DNA of 21,741 nucleotides, taken from positions 1 to 21,741 of the forward strand of contig JAPMOS010000387.1 in NCBI GenBank assembly GCA_027972325.1, written 5' to 3'. Every line of letters begins with the position of its first letter. Position 1 is the stretch's first letter. This DNA is from Paratrimastix pyriformis. Its lineage: Eukaryota > Preaxostyla > Paratrimastigidae. Below the pieces are notes generated by a model. The model saw only the letters and a program-made list of their open reading frames with translations. It did no database searches and had not been told where the DNA came from. A program made the translations under genes and the position numbers. Positions 1-8,948 of the stretch are shown in pieces.

Positions 1-2
1 GA

Positions 3-833
3 GTGATGGAGTCTCCGAGCACTTTGACAGCAAAACAGATGGCTCGCTGGGTGCCGTTTAATATTCTTGTCGACAAGCAGCTTCGCAGGCTGGGTGAGTA
101 TCACAGACTCATGGAACTCCCCGAAAATGTGGCGCTCAAGAATCTGATGGCTGATCCCAAAAACGTAACCTTTGCGCACAAGCCGCCGAGAGTTGATGAC
201 CGCATGAAATTAGCTACAAGATACGCGCTCATAACAAGTCTGTACATTCTGTTACCGCCTTTGCGTGCGGAAGAAATCATCCTTCTGAATGTGACTCGAC
301 CAGCTGACGGGAATCTTAAGGTGAATTGGATTGATTGGGAAAGGCATCTCCTCATTCGTAATGCTTACAAAACGAGCGGCCGTTATGGCACCACCGAGAT
401 TGCGTTGCCGACCGAGCTGTATGAGCTGTTCAGGGCCCAAGCGCATGTGATCGGAAACAGCAACGAAGTTCTCATCCCAACACCCCAAGAGAAGAAGAGG
501 TACGGCTCACAATTCCACTTGCTGGTCGAAAGCGCATTTGATCAGCAGGGACTCAACGTGGACACAATCCGGATCGTCTTCTCAACAACATTCGGCGAGG
601 TTTATCGCGGTAACCACGATCTCTCCCTCGAAATTGCCCGAATAATGGGACATGGGACAGAGATGCATGAGGCACGTTACATCAAGCGAAACTACATTGA
701 CGAAGAAGGGAAAGTTGTAGATCTTCCGGCAAGTTTCTATGAGCAGAACCGACCTTCATCTATGCCGTGGCGTGAAGCCCTTTCTGAGGCCCAGGCGGTG
801 CAACGGAGACTTGCAGAGGAACGTTCTTCGTGA
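3..833 (+). CDS. Tyrosine recombinase (integrase), catalytic part
   Basis: DNA strand-exchange enzyme expected to integrate, excise or resolve the element through a phosphotyrosine intermediate. Numbering from the first in-window codon, the catalytic set is visible in order: Arg88 in LRAEE, the beta-hairpin Lys123 in NAYKTSGR, Arg190 in DTIRIVFS (Asp where many family members have His), His217 in MGHG, and nucleophile Tyr226 in ARYIKR. The frame is open to the window edge; the first codon is GTG and the first ATG is at 6, so the N-terminal DNA-binding domain probably lies upstream and this is a partial view. The stop overlaps the next gene's frame by 4 bases (GTGA), which suggests coupled expression or a shared transcript. 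The spacing and GHxxxxxxRYxxR-like end fit viral and eukaryotic mobile-element recombinases. The family is confident; the subfamily is not. Confidence 0.82.
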   Translation: MMESPSTLTAKQMARWVPFNILVDKQLRRLGEYHRLMELPENVALKNLMADPKNVTFAHKPPRVDDRMKLATRYALITSLYILLPPLRAEEIILLNVTRPADGNLKVNWIDWERHLLIRNAYKTSGRYGTTEIALPTELYELFRAQAHVIGNSNEVLIPTPQEKKRYGSQFHLLVESAFDQQGLNVDTIRIVFSTTFGEVYRGNHDLSLEIARIMGHGTEMHEARYIKRNYIDEEGKVVDLPASFYEQNRPSSMPWREALSEAQAVQRRLAEERSS

Positions 834-3800
834 ATTCGCAAATTCTAAGAAGATTTCAGAAATCTGTAAACGGATTTTTTTCGCAACTCCAAAACCAGAT
901 GCAAAACGCCATTGTTGAGTTCAACAAACTTGTCGCCGGATTCGATGATGGGTTTCGCTCAGAATATGACGAGGTCGCGATGCGAGAAAAGCTCTCCAAG
1001 GTGCGCGACAGGAAACAATACACGAAGATCGTTCATCCGCTGCTTGCCCGATACGCCAAGTGGGTCGTGGATCACGGGAAGTGTAATTCCGAAACGGCGC
1101 TCCCGACATATCAAGTTCCTGCAGCTCCCGTGACCGAGAGTGCTGAAGAACCTATGGGCGGCACCATTCAACGAACTGAGACAAGCCAGCTCGCCTTCAG
1201 AAACCAAATCAAAATGCTCTTCGACATCGATGCGTCGCATGAGCCACTCCAGCCAACATACGGCAATGCGCTAGCCTTCAAGAACGCATTCTACTTCGTC
1301 CGCGAAGATGGCAAGATTGAGTATCGTCAAACCATTCCCTTTGACCCGTCCCTTCAACAGGAAGACTGCTTCCGGGCCAACCCAGAGAAGCCGCGCGATG
1401 TCCTGGAGAAAGCCATCAACGAATATGATCTGACCTTCCATCTCGGAGAAGTGGCAATGGTGGCGTATGATATCGAAACCTATTCCCCAACCCCCGGTGT
1501 TCCTCTCCCAGAAGACCCATTGGCGCACATCGGCATGATCTGTGCCGTTTATTCCCTCAACGGGACAACCGAAAAGCACGCGTTCTTGTGGGAAGGCGAG
1601 GTGCCTCTCGAGTTGGATTCCGCGAGGCTCCCGGCAAACGTCGCCGTGCACGTCGACTCGTCTGAAGCGGGGATGTGCTGTGCCTTCATCAGCTGGGTCC
1701 GGTCAAAGAGCGCCGAGCGAGAGATCATCCTCGTGGGATGGAACAGTAACCAGCAGCCGTTTTCGCAACAAGCCAAAAAGAAGACAGATGAGCCGGAGAA
1801 TAATCGCCCAGCCGGGTACGATTACCCGTGGATCATGAAGCGATGTGGTGCCTTTGCTCAAACGCAAATGGCGGCTCCATACAAGGGCTCGGGCCTCGCT
1901 TACGTCTACAGCTCACTGTTCGGCCTCCGTGTCCACATGGTTGATATGGAATACTGGGCGAAGAGTCAATATCGCCCTGGCGACGCGCCCGATAACTTTG
2001 CGCTGGACACGATCTTAGGAGCCCTCAAGCTACCTCTCAAGCAGCGTCACAGCATGAGCTACGCTGTGATGAACAAGATCATGATGGACCCGAATGCGCC
2101 GACGGAGAACCCTGAACAATGCCTCGAGAACATCATCCGCTACTGCGTGTACGATGCTGAAGCTGTCCTCCACATCGCCGACAAGATGGACTATCTCGAG
2201 AAGATGCGCTGCTTCATTGAGGTGACCGGCATCACGCTCTCAACCTATTTCACGCGCACACAGGCAGCGTGGGGCATGACGAAGCTGGCTCGCACAGCCT
2301 GGCGATGCCGTGACCATGTCTCACGCAAATGGAATTATGGGGAGCTCGGCGAGAAGAATGGCAAGTATAAGGGCGCCGTCAACTGGTCGGAGAACAATGA
2401 TCTGGCGGACACGCCGTGCATGATGTTTGACGCCGCTGGACTGTATCCGTCGATGATGCGAGCATACGCAGTCTCTCCGTTCTCGTATGTGGCGACGGTG
2501 GACGACCTCGCGGAAGTATATCAAGATGGGCACCACACCCCGGAGAACACAACTTACGTGCGCAATCCGACGGAGCAGGAGGTGGAGGCAAGCAAAGAAG
2601 CAAACAAGGGTGTGGTCAACCCCCTCACGATATTCCGCGAAGACATCCTGAAACAATACACGGTCTTCGAGATCCGTGAGCACGACCCGTTTCTCGACAC
2701 CGTGTCGTACTTCGTCGATCAGCGCAGCCACCACAAGGCACTTCTGAAGGATGCCCGGAAACGGAACGATGCTGCCGGCGTTAAGTATCACAACACCATG
2801 CAGTACTGCTTCAAGATCATGGCGAACAGTCTCTATGGGCTCTTGGGTTCACCCTTTGCGTGCTACATGTTCAACGAGAAGTGCGCCGCCGCAGTGACGA
2901 CCGCCGCTCGTGACGCCATCATGCGCGCAAGTTCGATCGCATCCTCCTATGGCAAGCGACTCTTCATCGACACGGACTCCACTGCCGTGCAACTTGCCCC
3001 ACAGCATCAGCCACCGCTCGACTTCAGCACCCAGGCGGGCGTCGATGCATTTAATGGGTGGGCGGCGCGGATGCAGACCGAGATCAACAGCCGGCTGCAG
3101 AAAAGCTATATCGAGGTCAACATGTTCCCGAGTGCACACCTCCGGTACATCTCCTTTGCGTTCGAGGCAGTGTTCACGCGAGCCTTCTTCGCCCAGCGCA
3201 AGACCTACTTCAAGCTCCAAATTCCTGGCGATGGGGTGAAAGTTGGCGTGGAGCCTGAGTTCAGCTACAAGGGATGCCAATTTGCGATCCAGACCGCCTA
3301 TGTTCGTGACCGGACGCTGACTCTGCTCCGTCGTCTTCTCGAGCTTCCAGCCTCCGCCCATCCCGAGTGCCTTGCCCGTTTCTACGCTGAGGAGGAGCGC
3401 AACTGCCGCGAGAACATCCTCCTGTACGCGCGCAAGCAGAAGTTGGGTGGGAAGGACAGGAAAGTTAAGTCCCTGCTGGCGCGTTTCCCAGACCTGAAGA
3501 ACCAGGACTTCTGTCGCATCGTCCGCATCAATCACAGTGGCAAGTCGGGGAGCGATGCGTGGGCGCCAATCGACGAGGAGCATAGACCCGCGGGAATCAA
3601 CATCGTGGACACTCTCATCCAGGCGTACAGCAGCAACATCTCGCGCTACTTTCCCATCTGGAAGCTGATCACGCCCAAGAGCCAGACATTCACAGAGAAG
3701 GGCGGTGAGATCCTCGACCGTTCGGAACTCATGTTCCAAGTGGAGACGTTGGGAGGCAAACGGACCATGCGGAACGCGTCAGCAGACGAGATCGAAGAGC

Positions 3801-6772
3801 TTCTCCTTAGCGGGCGCGAGAAGCAGACAGTCCATGAGATCATCGGAGTCGCAGAGCACAAGGCGTACTTCGACATCGAGTCCGCAGGCCGCATCCCCAT
3901 CGCCGGCATCATCGCTGCCGTCGAGCGCATCCTGGGGAAGGGAGCGGTGACGTGTTATAGCGCATGCGGGCCTAAGAAGCAGAGTTATCATCTCGTGTGC
4001 AACATTGTCGTGACCCGCCGCTTCAACCTCGTTCTCGCAAACTACCTCAGCAACGTCTGCGGCTTTGGCTGTGTCGATACTGGAGTCTACAGCAAGGATC
4101 ACTGCATGCGGTGCTTTGCCCAAGATAAGATTGTGACCGTGGATGGGCAGCGTTGCTTTGATCATCGCGTTGTCCATTTACCCAGTGACCCCGAATGCGA
4201 GCACGTCACGGAAGAACAGCTGCTGGCCTCCCTCATCACGTACACGTGCGACGTCCCCAACTTCGACATGCAAGCAATGGACTTCTCCGAGGATCTCATC
4301 AATGTGCCCGAGATGCGCTTCTCCGTGGAAGGGAACAACCTGCCCGCGAGCCTCCAAAAGTATCTCGGGGAGGTGTTTGGTGAGTATGAAGTGCAGGAGG
4401 CGGGTGACGACAGACTGCGTATTGTCCCGAAGCAGCCGTATCACTGCCGCATCTGTGACCGCGAGCACGGCAAGGATGGAGGTTGGATCTCGCGCAGCGC
4501 CACGTCGTACCTGTTCCATTGTTCACGCAACCATGAGAAGGACAAGTATGAACGGTTTGAAGTGGCTTCCTCGGTGACGTTCCATCAGAAGCTCCAAGCA
4601 TACACAGAGAAGTGCCCTCCCTTTGTGCACGACCACAGAGCAGACGAGTTCCTCACATTCGATCCCGTGAAGCCACTCACGTGTGTGAAGGCGCGAATGG
4701 GTAGTGGGAAGACACAAAACTTGACACGCATCCTCACACACGAGCAGCCCAACAGCAAGGTGGTGATGATTTCCTGCCGCCGCACACTCGCCTTTGACTT
4801 CATGAAGCGTTACCAGGCAGAGGGCAGTCTCCCCTTCGAGTCATACTTGGACATCAAGGAGCACGCCATCTCAGTCCGCCGCCACCCACGTCTCATCATC
4901 CAGATCGACAGCTTGGGCCGCATCATCGCGCACGACTTGGGGGCGCAGACAGCAGAGCAGAAACCCATTGACTTCCTCATCCTTGACGAGGTGGAGAGCC
5001 TTCTCAACCAACTGAAGAGCGCGAACAACACGAAAGTCGTGCAGGTGCTCCGTGAGTTGATGGTCCACGCTCACAAAGTAGTTGCGATGGATGGACTTCT
5101 CCAAGACTCCACCGTCCGGATGCTTGAGGTGCTGTGTGGTTGTCCCGCCGAGCGCATCGAGTTCAACAAGGACATGCCCGAGCATAAAGTGCGGTTCGTG
5201 CAAACGGTGTTCAAGCAGAGCAAGGAGAACAGGGGACTGACCTTCGTCACGGAGACCATCGCAAAGCTCCTCGCCGAGGGGAAACGCGTCGCCTGCTTCA
5301 TGTCGATCCGCAAGGTGATGGAGTCCGTCAAGGCGTACATCAGCGAGACCATGCCGGACGTCAAGATCATGACGTTCAGCGGGAAGGACAAGGAGATGGA
5401 AGAGACAGAGACGGAAGGAGTCTTTGAGTCCCACTACAAGCAGAAGCGGGCAGTCATCTCAGGCGACATCAACGAACACTTGGTGAGCAACGACATCCGA
5501 CTCTTCATGTACACCAGCACTATCACGGCGGGCGTGGACATCAACGTGCCCCACTTCGACACATTCGTGCACGTGCTCAGCAGCAACATGAACCCGATCG
5601 AGACGGCTCAGGCCATCTTCCGTGTACGCAATTACAAGCAGAGGGCAGGCATTATCGCATATCAACGAGGCAATGGGGCATGCGACACACAGACCTTGGA
5701 GCAGCTGATGGCGTTGGGCAACACGGTGGAGAGTGCGTTCGCCTGCGGCCGGTGCAACTGGACCCTTCCCCAGCAAGTCCTTGCCATGTTGGGAGCGCGA
5801 CACACAGAGCTGGTGAGCAAATCGATGGAGTTCATTGTCTCGGCACTCAGGCAGCATCACTACACACTGGAGTTCACGGACCTGGTGAAACCCGAGATCG
5901 CCCCAGTCGCCCTGGCCGAGCAGCACATGGACCAGCGCATCATCACTCTTCTGGGTTGGGACAAAAGCGCAGAAGGTGTATGGGACCAACATCGGACCTG
6001 GGAGCCGGCGCCGGAGGAGCTCGCCCACCTCGGACAGCAGAACGACGCCGCGCATCTTGTGACCTGCACGGACCCCCTATTCGAGGAAAAGGACGCATGG
6101 GCTGTGATGGTGCGCGATCTTGGGATGGAGCCAAAAAAGGGGGAGGGGCTGGACATTGCGCCGGATGATGTGGAGCGATACCACAACAAGGAGACGCGCA
6201 GCGCCTATCACAAACTCATCCGTGCACAAGCAGAGAGCGGGGGGCCCGCGGCAATCACACGAGGGGTCGTCATGCTGCGGCATGCGCATGATAAGTGTAC
6301 GGGGGCGGCGACGGTCACAACACTCCCCGAGGGCGCCCGCCCCGACATTGGGAGGCAGATACAGACCGTGGCGTGCCGCACAATCGAGGCCGTGAATGGG
6401 GAAGGTGCGGCTCAAGCAGCTGGCTTCATCACGATCGGGCAGAAGTCCGTGGTACCCCAGCTGACCCGCGCCGTTGATTTGGAGATTGCTGAGAGAATCG
6501 TTGAGATTGGGCGTGAGAAGGGGATGACGCTGACCTTCAGCCAAAATGAAGAGCTCCAGAATGCTGCCGCGAACGCAGCCCTTGAGTACCTAGAGACGAG
6601 AAAAGATGATTTGAAGCGGTTGCATATCATCTCGAGGTGGGACAGACGAAATGCTCATCATACGATAGTGAGCGTGATGGAACGAGTCGGCCATCCGGTG
6701 AGCAAGCCGAAACAAGAAAGAAAGCGCGTTGGGGGCGAAGTCGCCCGATACTACACAGTGGATCTTGCATAA
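830..6772 (+). CDS. Fused family B DNA polymerase, AEP primase and UL9-type helicase
   Basis: A 1980-residue chain that appears to combine the main replisome activities. Exonuclease: YDIET (Asp214, Glu216), a later GYDYPW block, and RYCVYDAE. Polymerase: motif A DAAGLYPS (534-541), motif B KIMANSLYG (662-670), motif C DTDS (714-717). Primase (AEP): FDIE (Asp1015, Glu1017), SYH (His1054), and D-x2-VY (Asp1083) followed by Arg1094. Zinc motif: Cys1206, Cys1209, His1213, Cys1231 and perhaps His1235. Helicase: Walker A GSGKT (1291-1295), DEVE (1386-1389), and the arginine motif FRVR ending at Arg1600, in the style of herpesvirus origin-binding helicases. About 340 C-terminal residues are unassigned. 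The frame's first start-like codon is GTG at 830 and the first ATG is at 899, so a eukaryotic start could be 899 or the protein could be made with the upstream recombinase. The frame looks whole. Domain calls are from motifs; joint activity is inferred. Confidence 0.85.
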   Translation: MNSQILRRFQKSVNGFFSQLQNQMQNAIVEFNKLVAGFDDGFRSEYDEVAMREKLSKVRDRKQYTKIVHPLLARYAKWVVDHGKCNSETALPTYQVPAAPVTESAEEPMGGTIQRTETSQLAFRNQIKMLFDIDASHEPLQPTYGNALAFKNAFYFVREDGKIEYRQTIPFDPSLQQEDCFRANPEKPRDVLEKAINEYDLTFHLGEVAMVAYDIETYSPTPGVPLPEDPLAHIGMICAVYSLNGTTEKHAFLWEGEVPLELDSARLPANVAVHVDSSEAGMCCAFISWVRSKSAEREIILVGWNSNQQPFSQQAKKKTDEPENNRPAGYDYPWIMKRCGAFAQTQMAAPYKGSGLAYVYSSLFGLRVHMVDMEYWAKSQYRPGDAPDNFALDTILGALKLPLKQRHSMSYAVMNKIMMDPNAPTENPEQCLENIIRYCVYDAEAVLHIADKMDYLEKMRCFIEVTGITLSTYFTRTQAAWGMTKLARTAWRCRDHVSRKWNYGELGEKNGKYKGAVNWSENNDLADTPCMMFDAAGLYPSMMRAYAVSPFSYVATVDDLAEVYQDGHHTPENTTYVRNPTEQEVEASKEANKGVVNPLTIFREDILKQYTVFEIREHDPFLDTVSYFVDQRSHHKALLKDARKRNDAAGVKYHNTMQYCFKIMANSLYGLLGSPFACYMFNEKCAAAVTTAARDAIMRASSIASSYGKRLFIDTDSTAVQLAPQHQPPLDFSTQAGVDAFNGWAARMQTEINSRLQKSYIEVNMFPSAHLRYISFAFEAVFTRAFFAQRKTYFKLQIPGDGVKVGVEPEFSYKGCQFAIQTAYVRDRTLTLLRRLLELPASAHPECLARFYAEEERNCRENILLYARKQKLGGKDRKVKSLLARFPDLKNQDFCRIVRINHSGKSGSDAWAPIDEEHRPAGINIVDTLIQAYSSNISRYFPIWKLITPKSQTFTEKGGEILDRSELMFQVETLGGKRTMRNASADEIEELLLSGREKQTVHEIIGVAEHKAYFDIESAGRIPIAGIIAAVERILGKGAVTCYSACGPKKQSYHLVCNIVVTRRFNLVLANYLSNVCGFGCVDTGVYSKDHCMRCFAQDKIVTVDGQRCFDHRVVHLPSDPECEHVTEEQLLASLITYTCDVPNFDMQAMDFSEDLINVPEMRFSVEGNNLPASLQKYLGEVFGEYEVQEAGDDRLRIVPKQPYHCRICDREHGKDGGWISRSATSYLFHCSRNHEKDKYERFEVASSVTFHQKLQAYTEKCPPFVHDHRADEFLTFDPVKPLTCVKARMGSGKTQNLTRILTHEQPNSKVVMISCRRTLAFDFMKRYQAEGSLPFESYLDIKEHAISVRRHPRLIIQIDSLGRIIAHDLGAQTAEQKPIDFLILDEVESLLNQLKSANNTKVVQVLRELMVHAHKVVAMDGLLQDSTVRMLEVLCGCPAERIEFNKDMPEHKVRFVQTVFKQSKENRGLTFVTETIAKLLAEGKRVACFMSIRKVMESVKAYISETMPDVKIMTFSGKDKEMEETETEGVFESHYKQKRAVISGDINEHLVSNDIRLFMYTSTITAGVDINVPHFDTFVHVLSSNMNPIETAQAIFRVRNYKQRAGIIAYQRGNGACDTQTLEQLMALGNTVESAFACGRCNWTLPQQVLAMLGARHTELVSKSMEFIVSALRQHHYTLEFTDLVKPEIAPVALAEQHMDQRIITLLGWDKSAEGVWDQHRTWEPAPEELAHLGQQNDAAHLVTCTDPLFEEKDAWAVMVRDLGMEPKKGEGLDIAPDDVERYHNKETRSAYHKLIRAQAESGGPAAITRGVVMLRHAHDKCTGAATVTTLPEGARPDIGRQIQTVACRTIEAVNGEGAAQAAGFITIGQKSVVPQLTRAVDLEIAERIVEIGREKGMTLTFSQNEELQNAAANAALEYLETRKDDLKRLHIISRWDRRNAHHTIVSVMERVGHPVSKPKQERKRVGGEVARYYTVDLA

Positions 6773-6818
6773 AAGGCAAGCAGAAACTTCTCCGGGCAGA
6801 CCAAGCAAGAGTGGATAG

Positions 6819-7244
6819 AACCATGGCTGGAGTGAGTTGACGGCAAATGAAGGGCAAGCAAATGAAAATGTTAACGACCCGGGACTTGCGTTCCGGTATG
6901 GTGGCGAAATTCAGTCCAGGATTCATCTGGGCGAATCGCTGGGCCATTTTTTGCAGATGCGTGATCTTGCGAGTAAATCGACTCTTATACGATTCTGATA
7001 TTGGACAATTGAAGTCCAACCAAACGACGAAGAGAGAATTCGTCCAGCTCTTCTAGATCGCGAAATACGTATCCCGAAGAAGCAAACCGAACTTTCCGGC
7101 ACCTCTATTGCGGTAAGGGTGATAGCGACTGAGCGTTTTCTTCGGAGCACATTTTGCGGAGCCTATTTGACGATAACTGCTGCACATCCAGCGATTCTTC
7201 CTTTACAACCTGCGGCAACAACACCGAAAGACTCATTTACATGA
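6819..7244 (+). other. Unassigned protein-like stretch downstream of the polymerase gene
   Basis: This stretch lies in the gene-poor interval after the fused polymerase gene. One forward frame reads like protein (no repeats, mixed charged and hydrophobic residues, for example the run ALLDREIRIPKKQTELSG) but is interrupted once; a short intron is one possible explanation and decay is another. No family was recognised and no clear start codon sits at the left end. It could be an extra gene or exon of the recombinase element, or a remnant of an older gene. Another forward frame, 6847-7056, opens with ATG but has less protein-like composition. From 7245 to 7455 I see nothing that can be supported. 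Confidence 0.25.
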
Positions 7245-7460
7245 AGAGTGTAAAGCCGCGGAACAGGTTTACCGGATTGAACTTTTTTTCCATGATGCGC
7301 AACGCAGAGAGGCGGATCCACTCCAAAACTCTTTTTGGCGAGGTCTGAAAATGTTTGGATGGATTCTCTCAACGGCAAAACTCCTCACAAAGAACAAGTC
7401 AGGTTCGGAAGTCTCGGAAATATAGTCTCACTCCCCCTGCACAAGCCGCCTTATTCTCAG

Positions 7461-7467
7461 TATATAA
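7461..7467 (+). promoter_or_regulatory. TATA box
   Basis: TATATAA followed by a GC-rich step and then a pyrimidine-containing leader, with an ATG at 7525. A transcription start about 30 bases downstream (near 7490-7500) would give a leader of about 30 bases. The placement is typical of a eukaryotic core promoter. Chance occurrence is possible, but the surrounding DNA is not AT-rich. Confidence 0.45.
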
Positions 7468-7524
7468 TGGGGCGCGTTTCTCGGCGAAAACAAACCAATC
7501 AATCTTATCGACTTCTACAGAAGC

Positions 7525-8357
7525 ATGCAACAAATGAACATTGAGGCTCGGGATCAACCGTTCGATTCTTCGGCTCGGCTGGTCCGCCAGTTCCATTTCG
7601 GTGAACCTTCTGATCTTCGTGCCATAGCAATCTCCGCAACAACCTCAACAACTAGGACAAGGCCAAGTGCCACAACTAGATCAAGGCCAAGGGCCACAAC
7701 TAGATCAAGGCCAAGGGCCACAACTAGATCAAGGCCAAGGGCCACAACTAGATCAAGGCCAAGGGCCACAACTAGATCAAGGCCAAGGGCCACAACTAGA
7801 TCAAGGCCAAGTGCCACAAGAGACGGTTGTCGTAGATCAAGAGACCCGGATGGCCTACGGACAGGGATATGATGATGGCTACAAAGATGGCCACGACGCT
7901 GCTGGATCTCCTCAAGCTGGTTGGGACCAATGGAAGACATCCCACAAACTTGAGGCAGCCAAAGAGATTCTCGCGCGTTTGGATGGCCGTCTAGGCGTGG
8001 CGATCCTTACCGTGACAGGACTCACCGAAGACCACAACGTTGCCGAAGCCAAGAAGTCATCAGCTTTGGTGCTCAGTCTGTTTGTGCCTGTTCTCACGCC
8101 GTTTTGCTCACGCTCTAATAGTCAATGGAGCCCAGACTCTCTTGGTCCTTTGTCGGGCACTCTGCAGTGACTCCCCCGATATGGACGCTGCTCTGGCCAC
8201 TGCCGATGAAGTCCACAATGTGATCAATGCTCGGACACGGGTCACCGCTGAGCAAATCACGACAAGACGTAAGCGCGGGCGTCGCACCCGTGCCGAAGAA
8301 CTCTCACCTCCTCGTACCGTGAGGGCCCGCGAAGGGCCTGCAGGAGATGAGCATTAA
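7525..8357 (+). other. Unassigned gene-like region with a PQLDQGQG repeat
   Basis: Three overlapping forward frames are open here: 7525-7872 (begins MQQMNIEARDQPFD, then a TTRSRPRA repeat), 7628-8170 (a Gln/Pro-rich start, then six to seven PQLDQGQG repeats, then a Gly/Tyr/Asp segment with GYDDGYKDG and a helical KLEAAKEILARLDGRLG), and 8040-8357 (ends in a charged RRKRGRRTRAEEL tail). The second frame has the most protein-like composition outside the repeat. No frame alone starts with an ATG near the TATA box and also covers the best-looking parts, so splicing, programmed frame change or decay must be considered. No known family was recognised. The location between the polymerase gene and the repeat array suggests an element-encoded accessory protein, but this is inference only. 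Confidence 0.35.
7649..7820 (+). repeat. 24-bp minisatellite, about seven copies
   Basis: Six near-perfect copies of a 24-base unit (CACAACTAGATCAAGGCCAA plus GGGC) run from 7671 to 7814, with degenerate partial copies on both sides. Only one base varies in the last unit (GTGC for GGGC). Because 24 is a multiple of three and two forward frames lack stops, the array can be translated as an 8-residue repeat, PQLDQGQG or TTRSRPRA. The near identity indicates recent expansion or homogenisation. Confidence 0.9.
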
Positions 8358-8410
8358 GCCTGTCCCGCCTAAGTCCCATTTCGCTTCTTTTTTGCCCTTT
8401 GCACGTGCCC

Positions 8411-8878
8411 TTTGTGCCACTTCCCAAGAACCCGCCATCGACCCACGATCTCCCCTTCTGAGCAACTGGCACACATTCCCCGCACAACTCGTGTGCCACT
8501 GACCAAGAACCCGCCATCGACCCACGATCTCCCCTTCTGAGCAACTGGCACACACATTCCCCCGCGCAACTCGTGTGCCACTGACCAAGAACCCGCCATC
8601 GACCCACGATCTCCCCTTCTGAGCAACTGGCACACATTCCCCGCACAACTCGTGTGCCACTGACCAAGAACCCGCCATCGACCCTCGATCTCCCCTTCTG
8701 AGCAACTGGCACACACATTCCCCCGCACAACTCGTGTGCCACTGACCAAGAACCCGCCATCGACCCTCGATCTCCCCTTCTGAGCAACTGGCACACACAT
8801 TCCCCCGCGCAACTCGTGTGCCACTTGCTAAAACCCATCGATCGGGCCCTAAGTACCCCTCTGAGCAACTGTCACACC
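8411..8878. repeat. Alternating 79/82-bp tandem repeat array
   Basis: Five units, marked by AAGAACCCGCCATCGACC at 8426, 8505, 8587, 8666 and 8748, are spaced 79, 82, 79 and 82 bases apart, followed by a degenerate sixth unit from about 8824. Two unit types alternate: the short one has CACACATTCCCCGC and the long one has CACACACATTCCCCCGC, so the array is a higher-order dimer of 161 bases. Each unit carries an inverted pair, GGCACAC and GTGTGCC, around the variable segment. The open minus-strand frames across it are by-products of the repeat. The structure fits a subterminal or origin-associated array of a mobile element. Confidence 0.9.
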
Positions 8879-8948
8879 TAATCGAAAAAGGGGCGTTTCG
8901 TGATGCTCCGGAGGCATAGTTAGACGCTTTTTGTCGTGTGACAGTTGC
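8865..8948. repeat. Nested 84-bp inverted repeat at the end of the tandem array
   Basis: Perfect 13-base outer arms, GCAACTGTCACAC at 8865-8877 and its reverse complement at 8936-8948. Inside are an imperfect second stem (GAAAAAGGGGCG against CGCTTTTTGTC) and a central near-palindrome, ATGCTCCGGAGGCAT. The whole could extrude as a long cruciform. It closes the tandem array, and its TGTCACAC core resembles the boxes at 17110-17789. Candidate roles are element terminus, recombinase core site or origin palindrome. Confidence 0.8.

Larger units (their letters stand above)
3..8948 (+). mobile_element. Copy 1 of a tyrosine-recombinase / polymerase-primase-helicase element (right part)
   Basis: Virus-like self-replicating element, treated as a fossil. 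The visible parts are a tyrosine recombinase, the fused replication gene, an unassigned gene-like region, a tandem repeat array and a nested inverted repeat. The left end lies outside the window. The right end is inferred to be near the inverted repeat at 8865-8948, because base composition changes just after it and a comparable box array follows the second copy; no target-site duplication was seen. The two main genes look whole in the visible part. No capsid gene was recognised, so transposon, plasmid-like replicon and virus relic all remain open. The boundary is a guess; the gene content is well supported. Confidence 0.5.

Noticed and set aside
2849-3739. Long antisense frame inside the polymerase gene, and similar ones at 5459-6055 and 4871-5434
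   Set aside because: They overlap strongly conserved polymerase and helicase motifs on the other strand and owe their openness to GC-rich codon use.
6847-7056. ATG-initiated 69-residue frame
   Set aside because: Composition is less protein-like than another forward frame over the same bases, and nothing similar follows copy 2.
8257-8868. Three long overlapping minus-strand frames with repeated Cys/Gly-rich peptides
   Set aside because: They lie over the 79/82-bp tandem array, whose unit has no stop in these frames; the same peptide appears in all frames, so they are repeat by-products.
7649-8878. CRISPR-like arrays
   Set aside because: The 24-bp repeat has no spacers, and the 79/82-bp units repeat along their full length with only small variations; no cas-like genes are near.
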